NCBI GenBank assembly: GCA_963793025.1
Contig: CAWBYL010000006.1
Span: forward strand, 62,001 to 126,000
Direction: 5' to 3'
DNA length: 64,000 nucleotides
Source of the DNA: CAWBYL01 sp963793025
Lineage (GTDB): Bacteria > Actinomycetota > Acidimicrobiia > Acidimicrobiales > Acidimicrobilacustridaceae
Part shown: positions 52,969 to 60,735 of the stretch, piece by piece
How positions within the stretch are numbered: the stretch's first letter is position 1
Layout: the number at the start of each line of letters is the position of its first letter
Translations under genes and position numbers: made by a program
Notes under the pieces: generated by a model
Told to the model about the DNA's origin: nothing
The model's input: the letters and a program-made list of their open reading frames with translations, nothing else
Database searches by the model: none

Positions 52969-53033
52969 ATTCGTTCCGCAACGAATCCCGATCCGCTCCG
53001 CCACGAATCTCCGGGAACCATACGACATGTCGT
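52969..53033. promoter_or_regulatory. Inverted repeats in the sigma/anti-sigma divergent promoter
   Basis: ATTCGTT-CCGC-AACGAAT (52969-52986) is a perfect 7-bp stem; ACGACATGTCGT (53022-53033) is a perfect 12-bp palindrome, next to GGAACC (53013-53018), which resembles an ECF -35 element. Protein bound unknown. Confidence 0.4.
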
Positions 53034-53047
53034 GACGACCTGCACTC

Positions 53048-53710
53048 GTGGCCTGTAGCGAGTGGATGACGGCAGTGTCGGCCGATGCCGACGGCGAGGA
53101 CCCGGGCGTCGACCGCCGGCTCCTCGACGCCCACCTCGCCAGCTGTGCCGGTTGCCGGGCCTATCGGGCCGAGCTGGCCGGGGTCCGTCGCCGCACCCTC
53201 GTGGCGTCCGCTCCCGAGATGCCCGACCTCTCCCGCCGCGTGACCCGCCTCAACGCCGCCGCCGACCGGGCCAGTCGGTGGGGCCTCCTGCGGGCCCTGC
53301 TCGCCCTCGTGGCCCTCGAGGTCTTCGTGCTGGCCCTGCCCGACCTCGTCCTCGGCGAGGGCGCCTCGAGCTCGGCCCACGTCGCCCACGCGGCGCGCCA
53401 CCTCGGCTCGTTCAGCATCGCCTACGCCGTCGCCCTGGCGCTGGTGGTCATCCGGCCGGCGCGCGCTCGGGCCATCCTCCCCGTGACGATGGTCCTGGCC
53501 GGCGCCCTCGTCGTGACCGCCGTCGCCGACGTGGTGCAGGGCCGGGTGCCCCTGGTGGGTGAGGTCTCCCACGTCCCGGAGGTGCTCAGCGTGGGCCTGG
53601 TGTGGATGTTGGCCCGGCCCGCAGACGAGCGCCGACTGGCCTTCTGGCGGCGGGAGCGCAAGGCCTCGAACCCCCGGCTCCAGGCCCTCGACGAAGGAGA
53701 CGACCAATGA
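53048..53710 (+). CDS. Membrane anti-sigma factor with zf-HC2 zinc motif
   Basis: 220 residues. The N-terminus holds C3 ... H29-x3-C33-x2-C36 (LDAHLASCAGC), the zinc-binding anti-sigma signature. Then about five membrane helices (from LLRALLALVALEVFVLALP to VLSVGLVWML), more than the single helix usual for this family. Stop overlaps the next start (ATGA). Divergent from the sigma gene at 52417, so the pair probably works together. GTG start. Confidence 0.8.
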   Translation: MACSEWMTAVSADADGEDPGVDRRLLDAHLASCAGCRAYRAELAGVRRRTLVASAPEMPDLSRRVTRLNAAADRASRWGLLRALLALVALEVFVLALPDLVLGEGASSSAHVAHAARHLGSFSIAYAVALALVVIRPARARAILPVTMVLAGALVVTAVADVVQGRVPLVGEVSHVPEVLSVGLVWMLARPADERRLAFWRRERKASNPRLQALDEGDDQ

Positions 53711-54357
53711 GGACGGTGGACCGCCGTCGGCCCTTGCGTCGTCGGGCCGTGGGGCTGATCCTCGCGGTTGTGGCGCTGGCGGCGGCCACGAGCTGCGGCG
53801 GATCCGAGCCCAGCATCTCCGGGATCGAGCGTCCGGACCCCCTGGACGTGTCCGGGGTGACGCTGCCCGAGGTCACCGCCGCGGGTACCGAGACGCCGTT
53901 CACCTTCCGGGCCGAGCCGGGACAGCTCCTGGTGGCCTACTTCGGCTACACCCACTGCCCCGACCTGTGCCCCACCACGCTGTCCGACCTGGGCCTGGCC
54001 CTCGAGTCGATGGGCTCCGACGCCGACCGTGTCGCCGTGGCCTTCGCCACCGTCGACCCGGCCCGTGACACCCCCGACGTCATCGTTCCGTACCTGGCGT
54101 CGTTCATCTCGGGCGGTCACGCCCTCCGCAGCGACGACCCGAACGTGTTGGACGCGGCCAAGGAGCCCTTCGGGGCCAACTGGGCCGTCACCACTGCTGC
54201 CGACGGCACGGTCGAGGTGCAGCACACCGCAGTGACCTACGTGATCGACCCCGACGGGCGGGTGGTCGACGAATGGACCTTCGGCACCACGTCGGACGTG
54301 ATGGCGAGCGACCTCGGGGTCCTGCTCGACCGACTCGACAAGGAGACAACCTCATGA
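53707..54357 (+). CDS. SCO1/SenC family copper-binding lipoprotein
   Basis: 216 residues. Signal peptide with lipobox ending at C30. Thioredoxin-like SCO domain with copper ligands C84-P-D-L-C88 and H173 (VQHTAVTYVIDPDG). SCO proteins deliver copper to, or reduce, the CuA site of cytochrome oxidase. ATG overlaps the anti-sigma stop; the gene in turn overlaps the PCuAC start by four bases. Confidence 0.93.
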   Translation: MRTVDRRRPLRRRAVGLILAVVALAAATSCGGSEPSISGIERPDPLDVSGVTLPEVTAAGTETPFTFRAEPGQLLVAYFGYTHCPDLCPTTLSDLGLALESMGSDADRVAVAFATVDPARDTPDVIVPYLASFISGGHALRSDDPNVLDAAKEPFGANWAVTTAADGTVEVQHTAVTYVIDPDGRVVDEWTFGTTSDVMASDLGVLLDRLDKETTS

Positions 54358-54905
54358 GGTACGTGAAGAACGCCAGCGCCATCGGGGCCGTCGTGGTGGC
54401 GCTGGCCCTCGGGCTGGCCGCGTGTGGCAGCTCGTCGAGCAGCTCGTCGACCACCGAGGCCACCGACGGCGTGTCGGTCACCGACGTCTGGAGTCGGGCC
54501 ACGGCCGAGGGGGCCACGACGGGCGTCGTCTACCTCACCCTCGAGAGCCCGGTCGATGACGACCTGGTGTCGGCGTCGGTGCCCGAGTCGGTGGCGGCGG
54601 TGGCCCAGCTGCACGAGACCACGTCGGGCGACTCCGCCATGTCCGGTTCCGACGACACGTCGATGGAGATGGAGTCGGAGATGGGCGACGACACCGCCGG
54701 CACCATGGCGGGCGGGATGATGGGCATGCGGGAGGTCACGTCGATCCCGGTCCCGGCAGGCGAAACCGTGACCCTCGAGCCCGGCGGCTACCACATCATG
54801 TTGATGGACCTGGCCGCACCCCTGGAGGACGGCCAGACCTTCGAGGTCACGCTCACCTTCGACACGGCTCCGGTCCAGACCGTCACGGCGACGGTCCGGA
54901 GCTGA
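54354..54905 (+). CDS. PCu(A)C-type periplasmic copper chaperone
   Basis: 183 residues. Lipobox GLAAC24, poly-Ser linker, then the DUF461/PCuAC domain: DVWSRATAEGATTGVVYLTLE, H87 in QLHET, Met cluster GGMMGM, and H147-x-M149 in GGYHIMLMDL. Between H87 and the Met cluster lies an unusual acidic, Met-containing insert (SAMSGSDDTSMEMESEMGDDTAGTM split across residues 95-118). It loads Cu(I) onto cytochrome oxidase with SCO proteins. Confidence 0.9.
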   Translation: MRYVKNASAIGAVVVALALGLAACGSSSSSSSTTEATDGVSVTDVWSRATAEGATTGVVYLTLESPVDDDLVSASVPESVAAVAQLHETTSGDSAMSGSDDTSMEMESEMGDDTAGTMAGGMMGMREVTSIPVPAGETVTLEPGGYHIMLMDLAAPLEDGQTFEVTLTFDTAPVQTVTATVRS

Positions 54906-54917
54906 TCGGGCACCGCC

Positions 54918-55310
54918 GTGGAGGCGCGAGAGCCGGTCGACCGCCCGACAGCGGTCCGACAGCGCATCGCCACGGTTGCCGTGGTGGTCGGTCTGGCGTT
55001 GACGGCGGGCGCCCTGGCCTTCGTGGCGACCAGACCGAGCCCCGACGGTGAGCGCCACGACTACGTCGTGCCCGCGGGTGCGGCGGCCGAGGCGGCGGCC
55101 GGACGTCCTGTCGAGATCCTGCCGGCCGAGCTGGACATCGACATCGGCGACCACCTCGTCATCCGCAACGACGACAGCGTGACCCAGTTCGTCGGTCCCT
55201 TCAGCGTGCGGGCCGGCGAGACCATCGACCACACCTTCGACGAACCGGGCTCGTACCAGGGGCAGTGCACGCTGCACCCGAGCGGCGCCATCACCATCAA
55301 TGTCGGCTGA
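54918..55310 (+). CDS. Membrane-anchored cupredoxin-like protein
   Basis: 130 residues. One N-terminal membrane helix (IATVAVVVGLALTAGALAFVAT) and a ~75-residue cupredoxin domain: LDIDIGDHLVIRNDDSVTQFVGPFSVRAGETIDHTFDEPGSYQGQC-TLHPSG. C117 and H120 match the usual copper ligands, but the position that usually holds the first His is Gln90, so the site is atypical. GTG start; overlaps the next gene by 11 bases. Role: probably copper transfer alongside SCO and PCuAC. Confidence 0.72.
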   Translation: MEAREPVDRPTAVRQRIATVAVVVGLALTAGALAFVATRPSPDGERHDYVVPAGAAAEAAAGRPVEILPAELDIDIGDHLVIRNDDSVTQFVGPFSVRAGETIDHTFDEPGSYQGQCTLHPSGAITINVG

Positions 55311-55818
55311 CTCGACCACCGTGCGACGGCTGCTGGCGTCCCTGGCGCTGGTTCTCGGCGCCGCGGTACTCGGCGCCTGCGCGCAGGGAGGCGGAGCGGC
55401 GAGCGCCGACTCGCTGCCCCTCACTCCCCTCGACGGAGGATCGACGACCAACCTGGCCACCTTCGAGGGCACACCCACGATCGTGAACATGTGGGCGAGC
55501 TGGTGCGCGCCCTGCCTCGTGGAGATGCCGATGCTCGAGCAGGCCAGCCAGGACCTCGGCGACCGGGTGGACGTCGTCGGTGTGAGCCGGGGCGATCGGG
55601 ACGAGCTGAAGAAGGTGGCCGACCGGACCGGCGTCACCTATCCGCTGCTCGTCGACGACGGCCGGATGACCGCTGCTCTCGGCATCACCGGAATGCCCGT
55701 GACGCTCTTCTACGACGCGTCCGGCGAGCTCGTCGAGCGCCACGACGGTGTGCTCGACCAGTCGGACCTCGACGCCGCCGTCGCGGCGCTGCTCGACGGG
55801 GAGGACCCACCCGGGTGA
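55300..55818 (+). CDS. TlpA-type thioredoxin-like lipoprotein
   Basis: 172 residues. Lipobox VLGAC27, then a thioredoxin domain with WCAPC (C69, C72) and the cis-Pro loop TGMPVTLF. TlpA-like proteins reduce SCO or CuA cysteines during oxidase assembly. ATG 55300 gives an 11-base overlap with the cupredoxin gene; GTG 55321 is an alternative start. Last gene of the copper operon. Confidence 0.9.
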   Translation: MSADSTTVRRLLASLALVLGAAVLGACAQGGGAASADSLPLTPLDGGSTTNLATFEGTPTIVNMWASWCAPCLVEMPMLEQASQDLGDRVDVVGVSRGDRDELKKVADRTGVTYPLLVDDGRMTAALGITGMPVTLFYDASGELVERHDGVLDQSDLDAAVAALLDGEDPPG

Positions 55819-55836
55819 GCTCGTGCGCGGCGAGCG

Positions 55837-56830
55837 TCAGCCGCGGACGTTCATCCCGGCCGCCCGGTAGATCGCGTCGATGACGTCCATGGTGGCAACC
55901 GAGTCGCTCGGTGGGGTCAGCACCGGCCCGCCGTCGAGCACGGCGGACACGAAGGCTTCGAGCTGGTGGTCGTAGGTGGTGGACTTGGCGAAGTGCTCCC
56001 GGTGGCGCTGGCCGTCGATCGTGACGGTGAACCGTGAGAACAGCGACGGCTGCGTCGGGTTCATGACCTTCAGCTCTCCTCGGGTTCCCTGGACCCGGAA
56101 ACCCAGGCGCAGCGGGATGGCGCCGTAGAGCGACACCGTGGTGCGGCCGACCGCACCCGAGGGGAAGGCGAGCTCGGCTCGCATCCAGCGGTCGATCCCC
56201 GCCGGTCGCTGCTTGGCGCGGGCACTGAGGACGGTGGGCTCCTCGCCGGCGAGCGTGCGCACCTGGTGGGTGGTGTAGGCGCCCAGGTCCATCGCCGCTC
56301 CGCCCGCCAGCTCGGGCTTGAAGCGGATGTCGCCGGGCTTGAACAACGGCACCTGCATCCAGGCGTCGACGCGCTGGAGCTCCCCCAGGTCGCCGCCCCG
56401 AACGACCTCCACGGCCCGGGCCATGAGGGGGTGGTAGCGGTAGTGGTACGCCTCCATCACCACGAGGCCGGTGCGGTCGGCCACCTCGGCCACGCGGCGG
56501 GCCTCGGCCGCGTTGGCGGTGAAGGGCTTCTCGCACAGCACGTGCTTGCCTGCCTCGAGGGCGGCGATCGTCCACTCGGCGTGCAGGGAGTTGGGCAGGG
56601 GGTTGTAGATGGCGTCGACGTCGGGGTCGGCGATCAGCTCGGCGTAGGAGTCGAGCACCCTGGGGATCTCGTGGGACGCGGCGAAGGCCCGGGCGCGGTT
56701 GCCGTCGCGAGCGGCGACGGCGACGACCTCGGCCCGGGCCTGGTCGCGGGCGGGCTTCACCGAGCGCGGCGGGGGTGATGGCGGCGGCGCCGAGCGTGCC
56801 GATACGGAGGACGGAGCGGGGTTCGACCAC
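55837..56830 (-). pseudogene. Gfo/Idh/MocA-family oxidoreductase (frameshifted near the N-terminus)
   Basis: NAD(P)-dependent sugar/polyol dehydrogenase. The N-terminal Rossmann strand VLRIGTLGAAAITPAAL is in one frame; from VKPARDQARAEVVAVAARDGNRARAFA onward (then NPLPNSLHAEW, VLCEKPF, EAYHYRYHP, GGAAMDLGAYTTHQV) the protein continues one base away. Removing one C from CC at 56760-56761 (a G on the coding strand) yields AALVKPARD. GTG 56830 has a leaderless TAGGGT 6 nt upstream, confirming that the first frame is the true start. ~330 residues when corrected. Confidence 0.82.
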
Positions 56831-56836
56831 CCCGGC

Positions 56837-56842
56837 ACCCTA
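56837..56842 (-). promoter_or_regulatory. Putative -10 for leaderless transcript
   Basis: TAGGGT on the minus strand, 6 nt before the GTG at 56830. Confidence 0.5.
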
Positions 56843-56905
56843 GGACCCGGCCCGGCCTACCATCCTCCGCAGGGGGGCCGGCCAGGCCCGCCGAGGGGGT
56901 GTCGC

Positions 56906-57361
56906 ATGGCGATTCCGGGGTTGAAGGGCGTATCGCACGTCTCGATCAACGTGGCCGACATGGAGCGGTCGAAGGCCTGGTACCGGGACGTGCTCGGATG
57001 GGAGGAGATCTTCGACGAGCACATGGTGGGCGAGTCCTTCGACCGGATCACCGGCGTGCCGGGATCCGAGGGGCGGGCCTGCGGGGGTCGCCTCGGTGAT
57101 CTGCGGATCGAGCTGATGTCGTTCAACTACACACCGGCGGTGGTCCCGCCTCCCGGGCTCGGGCTCCAGGTGCTGTCACTCGAGGTGGCTGACGCCGACC
57201 GGGCCCACGCCGAGATGGTCGAACGGGGTGTCCGGTGCCGGTCGGCGCCCGTCGACCTGCACGGCACCCGGATGTTCTTCATCGCCGACCCCGACGGTCA
57301 GGGCATCGAGATGGTGGAGTACATCGCCGGTGGTCCGGCGTGGGGCGGACTGTACGTCTGA
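56906..57361 (+). CDS. VOC-family (glyoxalase-like) protein
   Basis: 151 residues; complete VOC pattern: VSHVSINVADMERSKAWYRDVLGWEEI, then LQVLSLEVADADRAHAEMVERGVRC and FFIADPDGQGIEMVEYI. The N-terminal His and the final Glu (IEMVEY) fit metal ligands of the superfamily. Function unknown. ATG 56906 preceded by GAGGGGG. Confidence 0.85.
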   Translation: MAIPGLKGVSHVSINVADMERSKAWYRDVLGWEEIFDEHMVGESFDRITGVPGSEGRACGGRLGDLRIELMSFNYTPAVVPPPGLGLQVLSLEVADADRAHAEMVERGVRCRSAPVDLHGTRMFFIADPDGQGIEMVEYIAGGPAWGGLYV

Positions 57362-57387
57362 CCCGCCATCGCCCGAGCACCCCGCAG

Positions 57388-57393
57388 TAGCGT
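57388..57393 (+). promoter_or_regulatory. Putative -10 for leaderless transcript
   Basis: TAGCGT ending 6 nt before the GTG at 57400. Confidence 0.5.
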
Positions 57394-57399
57394 CGAGGC

Positions 57400-58143
57400 G
57401 TGCCCGACACGACCGACGACGACGCCCGTGAGTCTCCCGACTTCAGCGGGATGCGGGCCCTGTTCATCAACTGCACGCTGAAGCGGTCGCCGGAGGTGTC
57501 CAACACCCAGGCCCTCGTCGACGCGTCGTCGGCCATCATGGCCAAGCACGGGGTCGCCACCGAGACCGTGCGCCTGGTCGACCACGACGTCGCCAGCGGC
57601 GTGTGGCCCGACATGACCGAGCACGGCTGGGCCACCGACGAGTGGCCGACGATCCAGGAGAAGGTGTGGGCGTCGGACATCCTCGTGATCGCCGGCCCGA
57701 TCTGGCTGGGCGACAACAGCTCGGTGACCAAGCGCTGCATCGAGCGGCTGTACGCGTCGTCGGGTGATCTCAACGACCGGGGCCAGTGGAAGTACTACGG
57801 CCGGGTCGGGGGATGCCTGATCACCGGGAACGAGGACGGGATCAAGCACTGCGCCTCGAACGTGCTCTACAGCCTCCAGCACATCGGGTACTCCATCCCT
57901 CCCCAGGCCGACGCCGGGTGGATCGGTGAAGCGGGGCCCGGGCCCTCCTACCTCGACCCGGGCTCGGGTGGTCCGGAGAACGAGTTCACGGCGAGGAACA
58001 CCACGTTCATGACGTGGAACCTCATGCACCTCGCGGCCATGCTGCGGGCCAACGGCGGCATCCCCGCCTACGGGAACCAACGCACCGCGTGGGACGACGG
58101 CCAGCGGTTCGACTGGGACAACCCCGAGTACCGGCGGTCCTGA
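57400..58143 (+). CDS. Flavodoxin-fold NAD(P)H-dependent FMN reductase
   Basis: 247 residues: MRALFINCTLKRSPEVSNTQALVDASSAIM (FMN phosphate loop), ASDILVIAGPIWLGDNSSVTKRCIERL and YGRVGGCLITGNEDGIKHCASNVLYSLQHIGY. Typical of actinobacterial NADPH-dependent FMN reductase-like proteins. Could supply reduced flavin or act on quinones; no partner gene is obvious. Confidence 0.87.
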   Translation: MPDTTDDDARESPDFSGMRALFINCTLKRSPEVSNTQALVDASSAIMAKHGVATETVRLVDHDVASGVWPDMTEHGWATDEWPTIQEKVWASDILVIAGPIWLGDNSSVTKRCIERLYASSGDLNDRGQWKYYGRVGGCLITGNEDGIKHCASNVLYSLQHIGYSIPPQADAGWIGEAGPGPSYLDPGSGGPENEFTARNTTFMTWNLMHLAAMLRANGGIPAYGNQRTAWDDGQRFDWDNPEYRRS

Positions 58144-58279
58144 TCTCGTCGGGTCCGGTCGGCGTGCACCCTTCGCCGCCAGGTCCTGCCGAGGGCGCCG
58201 ACGGGACCAGCGCCCGCCCCTGAGCCCGCTCGGTCGAGCCGTGTAGCTTCGGGCCGATCGACCAGGGGGAGTTTCCGCG

Positions 58280-58711
58280 ATGTCCGATGTGAACGCCAAC
58301 AAGCAGGTCGTCCAGCAGTTCTGGGACGCGCTCGCGATCCGCGACTGGGACGCCATGAAGGGCCTGTTGACCGACGACGCCCACTACACCGACGTGGGCA
58401 CGCCCGGCCCCGGTGGTACCGGCCCCGACGGCGTGGTGAACCGGGTGAAGATCGGCCTGGAGCCGCTCTCGGGCTACGAGCACCTCGACGGCACCAACAT
58501 GATCGGCGAGGGCGACCTGGTCATGACCGAGCACACCGAGCGCTGGCACTTCCACACCGGCGAGGTCATCGACCACTCGTTCGTGTCCGTCACCCAGCTG
58601 CGGGACGGCAAGATCGTGCGTTGGCACGACTACTCGAACATCCCGAACATCACCGACAACGCCCCGGCCTGGTGGCTGGAGCACATCATCACCGCCTCCA
58701 CCCAGGGCTGA
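58280..58711 (+). CDS. SnoaL-like / limonene-epoxide-hydrolase-like protein
   Basis: 143 residues in the NTF2-like cone fold: VVQQFWDALAIRDWDAMKGLLTDDAHYTDVGTPGP, then EHTERWHFHTGEVIDHSFVSVTQLRDGKIVRWHDYSNI. These enzymes or binding proteins act on small hydrophobic molecules; the substrate is unknown. ATG 58280 follows GGGGGAG. Confidence 0.82.
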   Translation: MSDVNANKQVVQQFWDALAIRDWDAMKGLLTDDAHYTDVGTPGPGGTGPDGVVNRVKIGLEPLSGYEHLDGTNMIGEGDLVMTEHTERWHFHTGEVIDHSFVSVTQLRDGKIVRWHDYSNIPNITDNAPAWWLEHIITASTQG

Positions 58712-58746
58712 GACCAACCCACTCGGCCCCGCCCTCCCACCCACCC

Positions 58747-58797
58747 CCCAGGTGGCTCCATTCGTAACGGAAACCGTTACGTATGGAGCCACCTGGG
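58747..58797. repeat. Palindromic repeat family B, copy 1
   Basis: Two arms of 15 bp (CCCAGGTGGCTCCAT and its complement) and, after one mismatched base pair, 8 bp (CGTAACGG / CCGTTACG) around AAA: a 24-bp-arm hairpin with a single mismatch. Lies between the SnoaL gene and the DNA glycosylase gene. Confidence 0.85.
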
Positions 58798-58843
58798 CTG
58801 GGGAGGCGAGGGGTGCGGGGGTGGGGTGTGGGAAGGTGCGGGG

Positions 58844-59824
58844 GTGACCACCACGACTCCGCTCCCGGTGCCGTCCGGAGCCGCAGCGGCCGTGGTCCGG
58901 GGCCGACTCCGACTCGATCGGCCGCTCGACCTGGCGGGCACGGTGGGCGGCCTCCGGCGGGGGCCGGGTGATCCCGCCACCCGCGTGAGTGCGGGCGAGC
59001 TGTGGTGGGCCACCCGCTCACCGATCGGGCCGGCCACTCTGCACCTCACCCTCGACGCGGCCGCCGGTGAGGTGGCCGTCGAGGCCTGGGGCGAAGGAGC
59101 GGCGTGGGTCGTCGACCAGGTGCCCGACCTGATCGGGGAGGGCGACGACCATCGGGCGTTCGAGGCGCTGCTCGCGGGTCTCGACGTCCCCGGTGCCGAG
59201 CTGGTGCGCCAGGCCCATCGGCGCAACCCCGGTCTGCGCCGGTCTCGCTCCGGAGCGGTGTTCGAGGCGCTGGTGCCGACGATCCTCGAGCAGAAGGTGG
59301 TCGGGGCCGACGCCCGGGCGAGCTATCGAGGCCTGGTCCAGCGCCACGGCACCCCCGCGCCGGGTCCGGTCGGGTCGGACCTGCTGCTCCCGCCCAGCGG
59401 GACCGAGCTGGCCGCCCTGCCCTACTGGTGCTTCCACCCACTCGGGGTCGAGCGGCGTCGGGCCGACACCATCCGGCGGGTCGCCCAGGTCCGGCACCGC
59501 CTGGTGGCTGGAGCCCCGAGGGACGACTCCGAGCTCTGCCGGCGGCTCCTCACCCTGCCCGGCGTCGGTCCGTGGACGGTGGCTGAGGTGTCGCGGGTCG
59601 CGCTGGGCGACGCCGACGCGGTGAGCGTGGGTGACTACCACCTGCCCCACCAGATCGCCTACGCCTTCATCGGCGAGGCCCGCAGCGACGACGAGACGAT
59701 GCTGGAGCTCCTCGAACCCTTCCGACCTCATCGCGGTCGGGCCGCGCTGTTGGCGCTACGGGCGGGCCCCGCCCGTCCTCGTCGTGGGCCTCGCCTGTCG
59801 CGGAGTCGCGTCCGTTCCCTCTGA
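58844..59824 (+). CDS. DNA-3-methyladenine glycosylase family (HhH-GPD) protein
   Basis: 326 residues. AlkA-like: an N-terminal beta domain, an alpha-helical domain (SGAVFEALVPTILEQKVVGADARASYRGLV), the helix-hairpin-helix LPGVGPWTV (~240-248) and catalytic D264 in SVGDYHLP. Excises alkylated purines. GTG 58844 has GGAAGG upstream; an in-frame ATG lies at 58826. The gene is bracketed by two near-identical palindromes; the downstream one begins at the base after the stop codon. Confidence 0.88.
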   Translation: MTTTTPLPVPSGAAAAVVRGRLRLDRPLDLAGTVGGLRRGPGDPATRVSAGELWWATRSPIGPATLHLTLDAAAGEVAVEAWGEGAAWVVDQVPDLIGEGDDHRAFEALLAGLDVPGAELVRQAHRRNPGLRRSRSGAVFEALVPTILEQKVVGADARASYRGLVQRHGTPAPGPVGSDLLLPPSGTELAALPYWCFHPLGVERRRADTIRRVAQVRHRLVAGAPRDDSELCRRLLTLPGVGPWTVAEVSRVALGDADAVSVGDYHLPHQIAYAFIGEARSDDETMLELLEPFRPHRGRAALLALRAGPARPRRGPRLSRSRVRSL

Positions 59825-59827
59825 CCC

Positions 59828-59876
59828 CCAGGTGGCTCCATACGTAACGGATTCCGTTACGTATGGAGCCGCCTGG
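59828..59876. repeat. Palindromic repeat family B, copy 2
   Basis: 23-bp arms (CCAGGTGGCTCCATACGTAACGG and its complement, one G-T pair) around ATT. Nearly the same sequence as copy 1; starts 4 nt after the glycosylase stop codon. Confidence 0.85.
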
Positions 59877-59909
59877 AGGGCGGGTGGGGTTGGGGGCGTT
59901 GGTCGAGGC

Positions 59910-60671
59910 TCAGCTGCTGGGGGCGGCGCCCGGGTCGGAGACCGCCGTCACCTCGCGGAGCCACACCGGCGAGGACAGCACGGCGAGGATCGAACCGGCC
60001 GCCTGCTCCACGGTCATCGGGTCGCCGGGGCCGTTGTCGTGCACGTAGCCGAGGTCGTTCCACTGCGACGACAACTCGATGAGCAGGTCCCGGTCCCAGC
60101 TGTCGGTCACCCCGGTGCCCAGGGCCGAACCGACCCGCACGGTGCAGACGCACAGGTCGGGGTGCTCGGCGTGCCACGCCCTGGCCAACGTCTCGAGGGC
60201 GGCCTTGCTCGCCGCGTACACCCCCATGCCCGGGAGCGGACGGTCGACCGAGGACGCCGACACCATCACCAGCCGGCCCCTGGACGCCACGAGGTGGTCC
60301 AGCGCCGCCCGGGCCACGTGCGCGGCACCGACGACGTTGGTGGCCAACGTGTCCGCCCACGTGGCGCCGTCGGCGTCACGCAACCGCACCAACACGTCGA
60401 TGGCGGTGGCGTAGACCACGGCGTCGAGGCCACCGAAGACTTCCACGGTGTCGGTCACGACCTGGGCACACGAGGACTCGTCGCGCACGTCGCACACCAA
60501 CCCGATAGAGCCGTTCCCGGCCTCGGCCGCCGCGGACTCGAGGAGTGGGCCCCGCCGGGCGGCGAACGCCACCCGGGCCCCCTCGCCGGCGGCCTGGATC
60601 CCGAGCGACCGTCCGATCCCCGATGACGCCCCGACGATCAGGAGTCGGTGTCCCTCGAGCATGGTTCCCAT
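59910..60671 (-). CDS. Short-chain dehydrogenase/reductase
   Basis: 253 residues: cofactor motif VGASSGIG, CDVRDESS, catalytic Ser in VSASSVDRP and Tyr-x3-Lys in YAASKAAL. The NNAG motif is replaced by YATAID, an unusual variant. ATG 60671 follows GGGGGAA. Substrate unknown. Confidence 0.86.
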   Translation of the reverse strand: MGTMLEGHRLLIVGASSGIGRSLGIQAAGEGARVAFAARRGPLLESAAAEAGNGSIGLVCDVRDESSCAQVVTDTVEVFGGLDAVVYATAIDVLVRLRDADGATWADTLATNVVGAAHVARAALDHLVASRGRLVMVSASSVDRPLPGMGVYAASKAALETLARAWHAEHPDLCVCTVRVGSALGTGVTDSWDRDLLIELSSQWNDLGYVHDNGPGDPMTVEQAAGSILAVLSSPVWLREVTAVSDPGAAPSS

Positions 60672-60735
60672 CGATTCCCCCTTGACGACGACGGTGCCGA
60701 GTGTCCTCGGCGGTGCCGAGCGCTGGCAAACCGGA

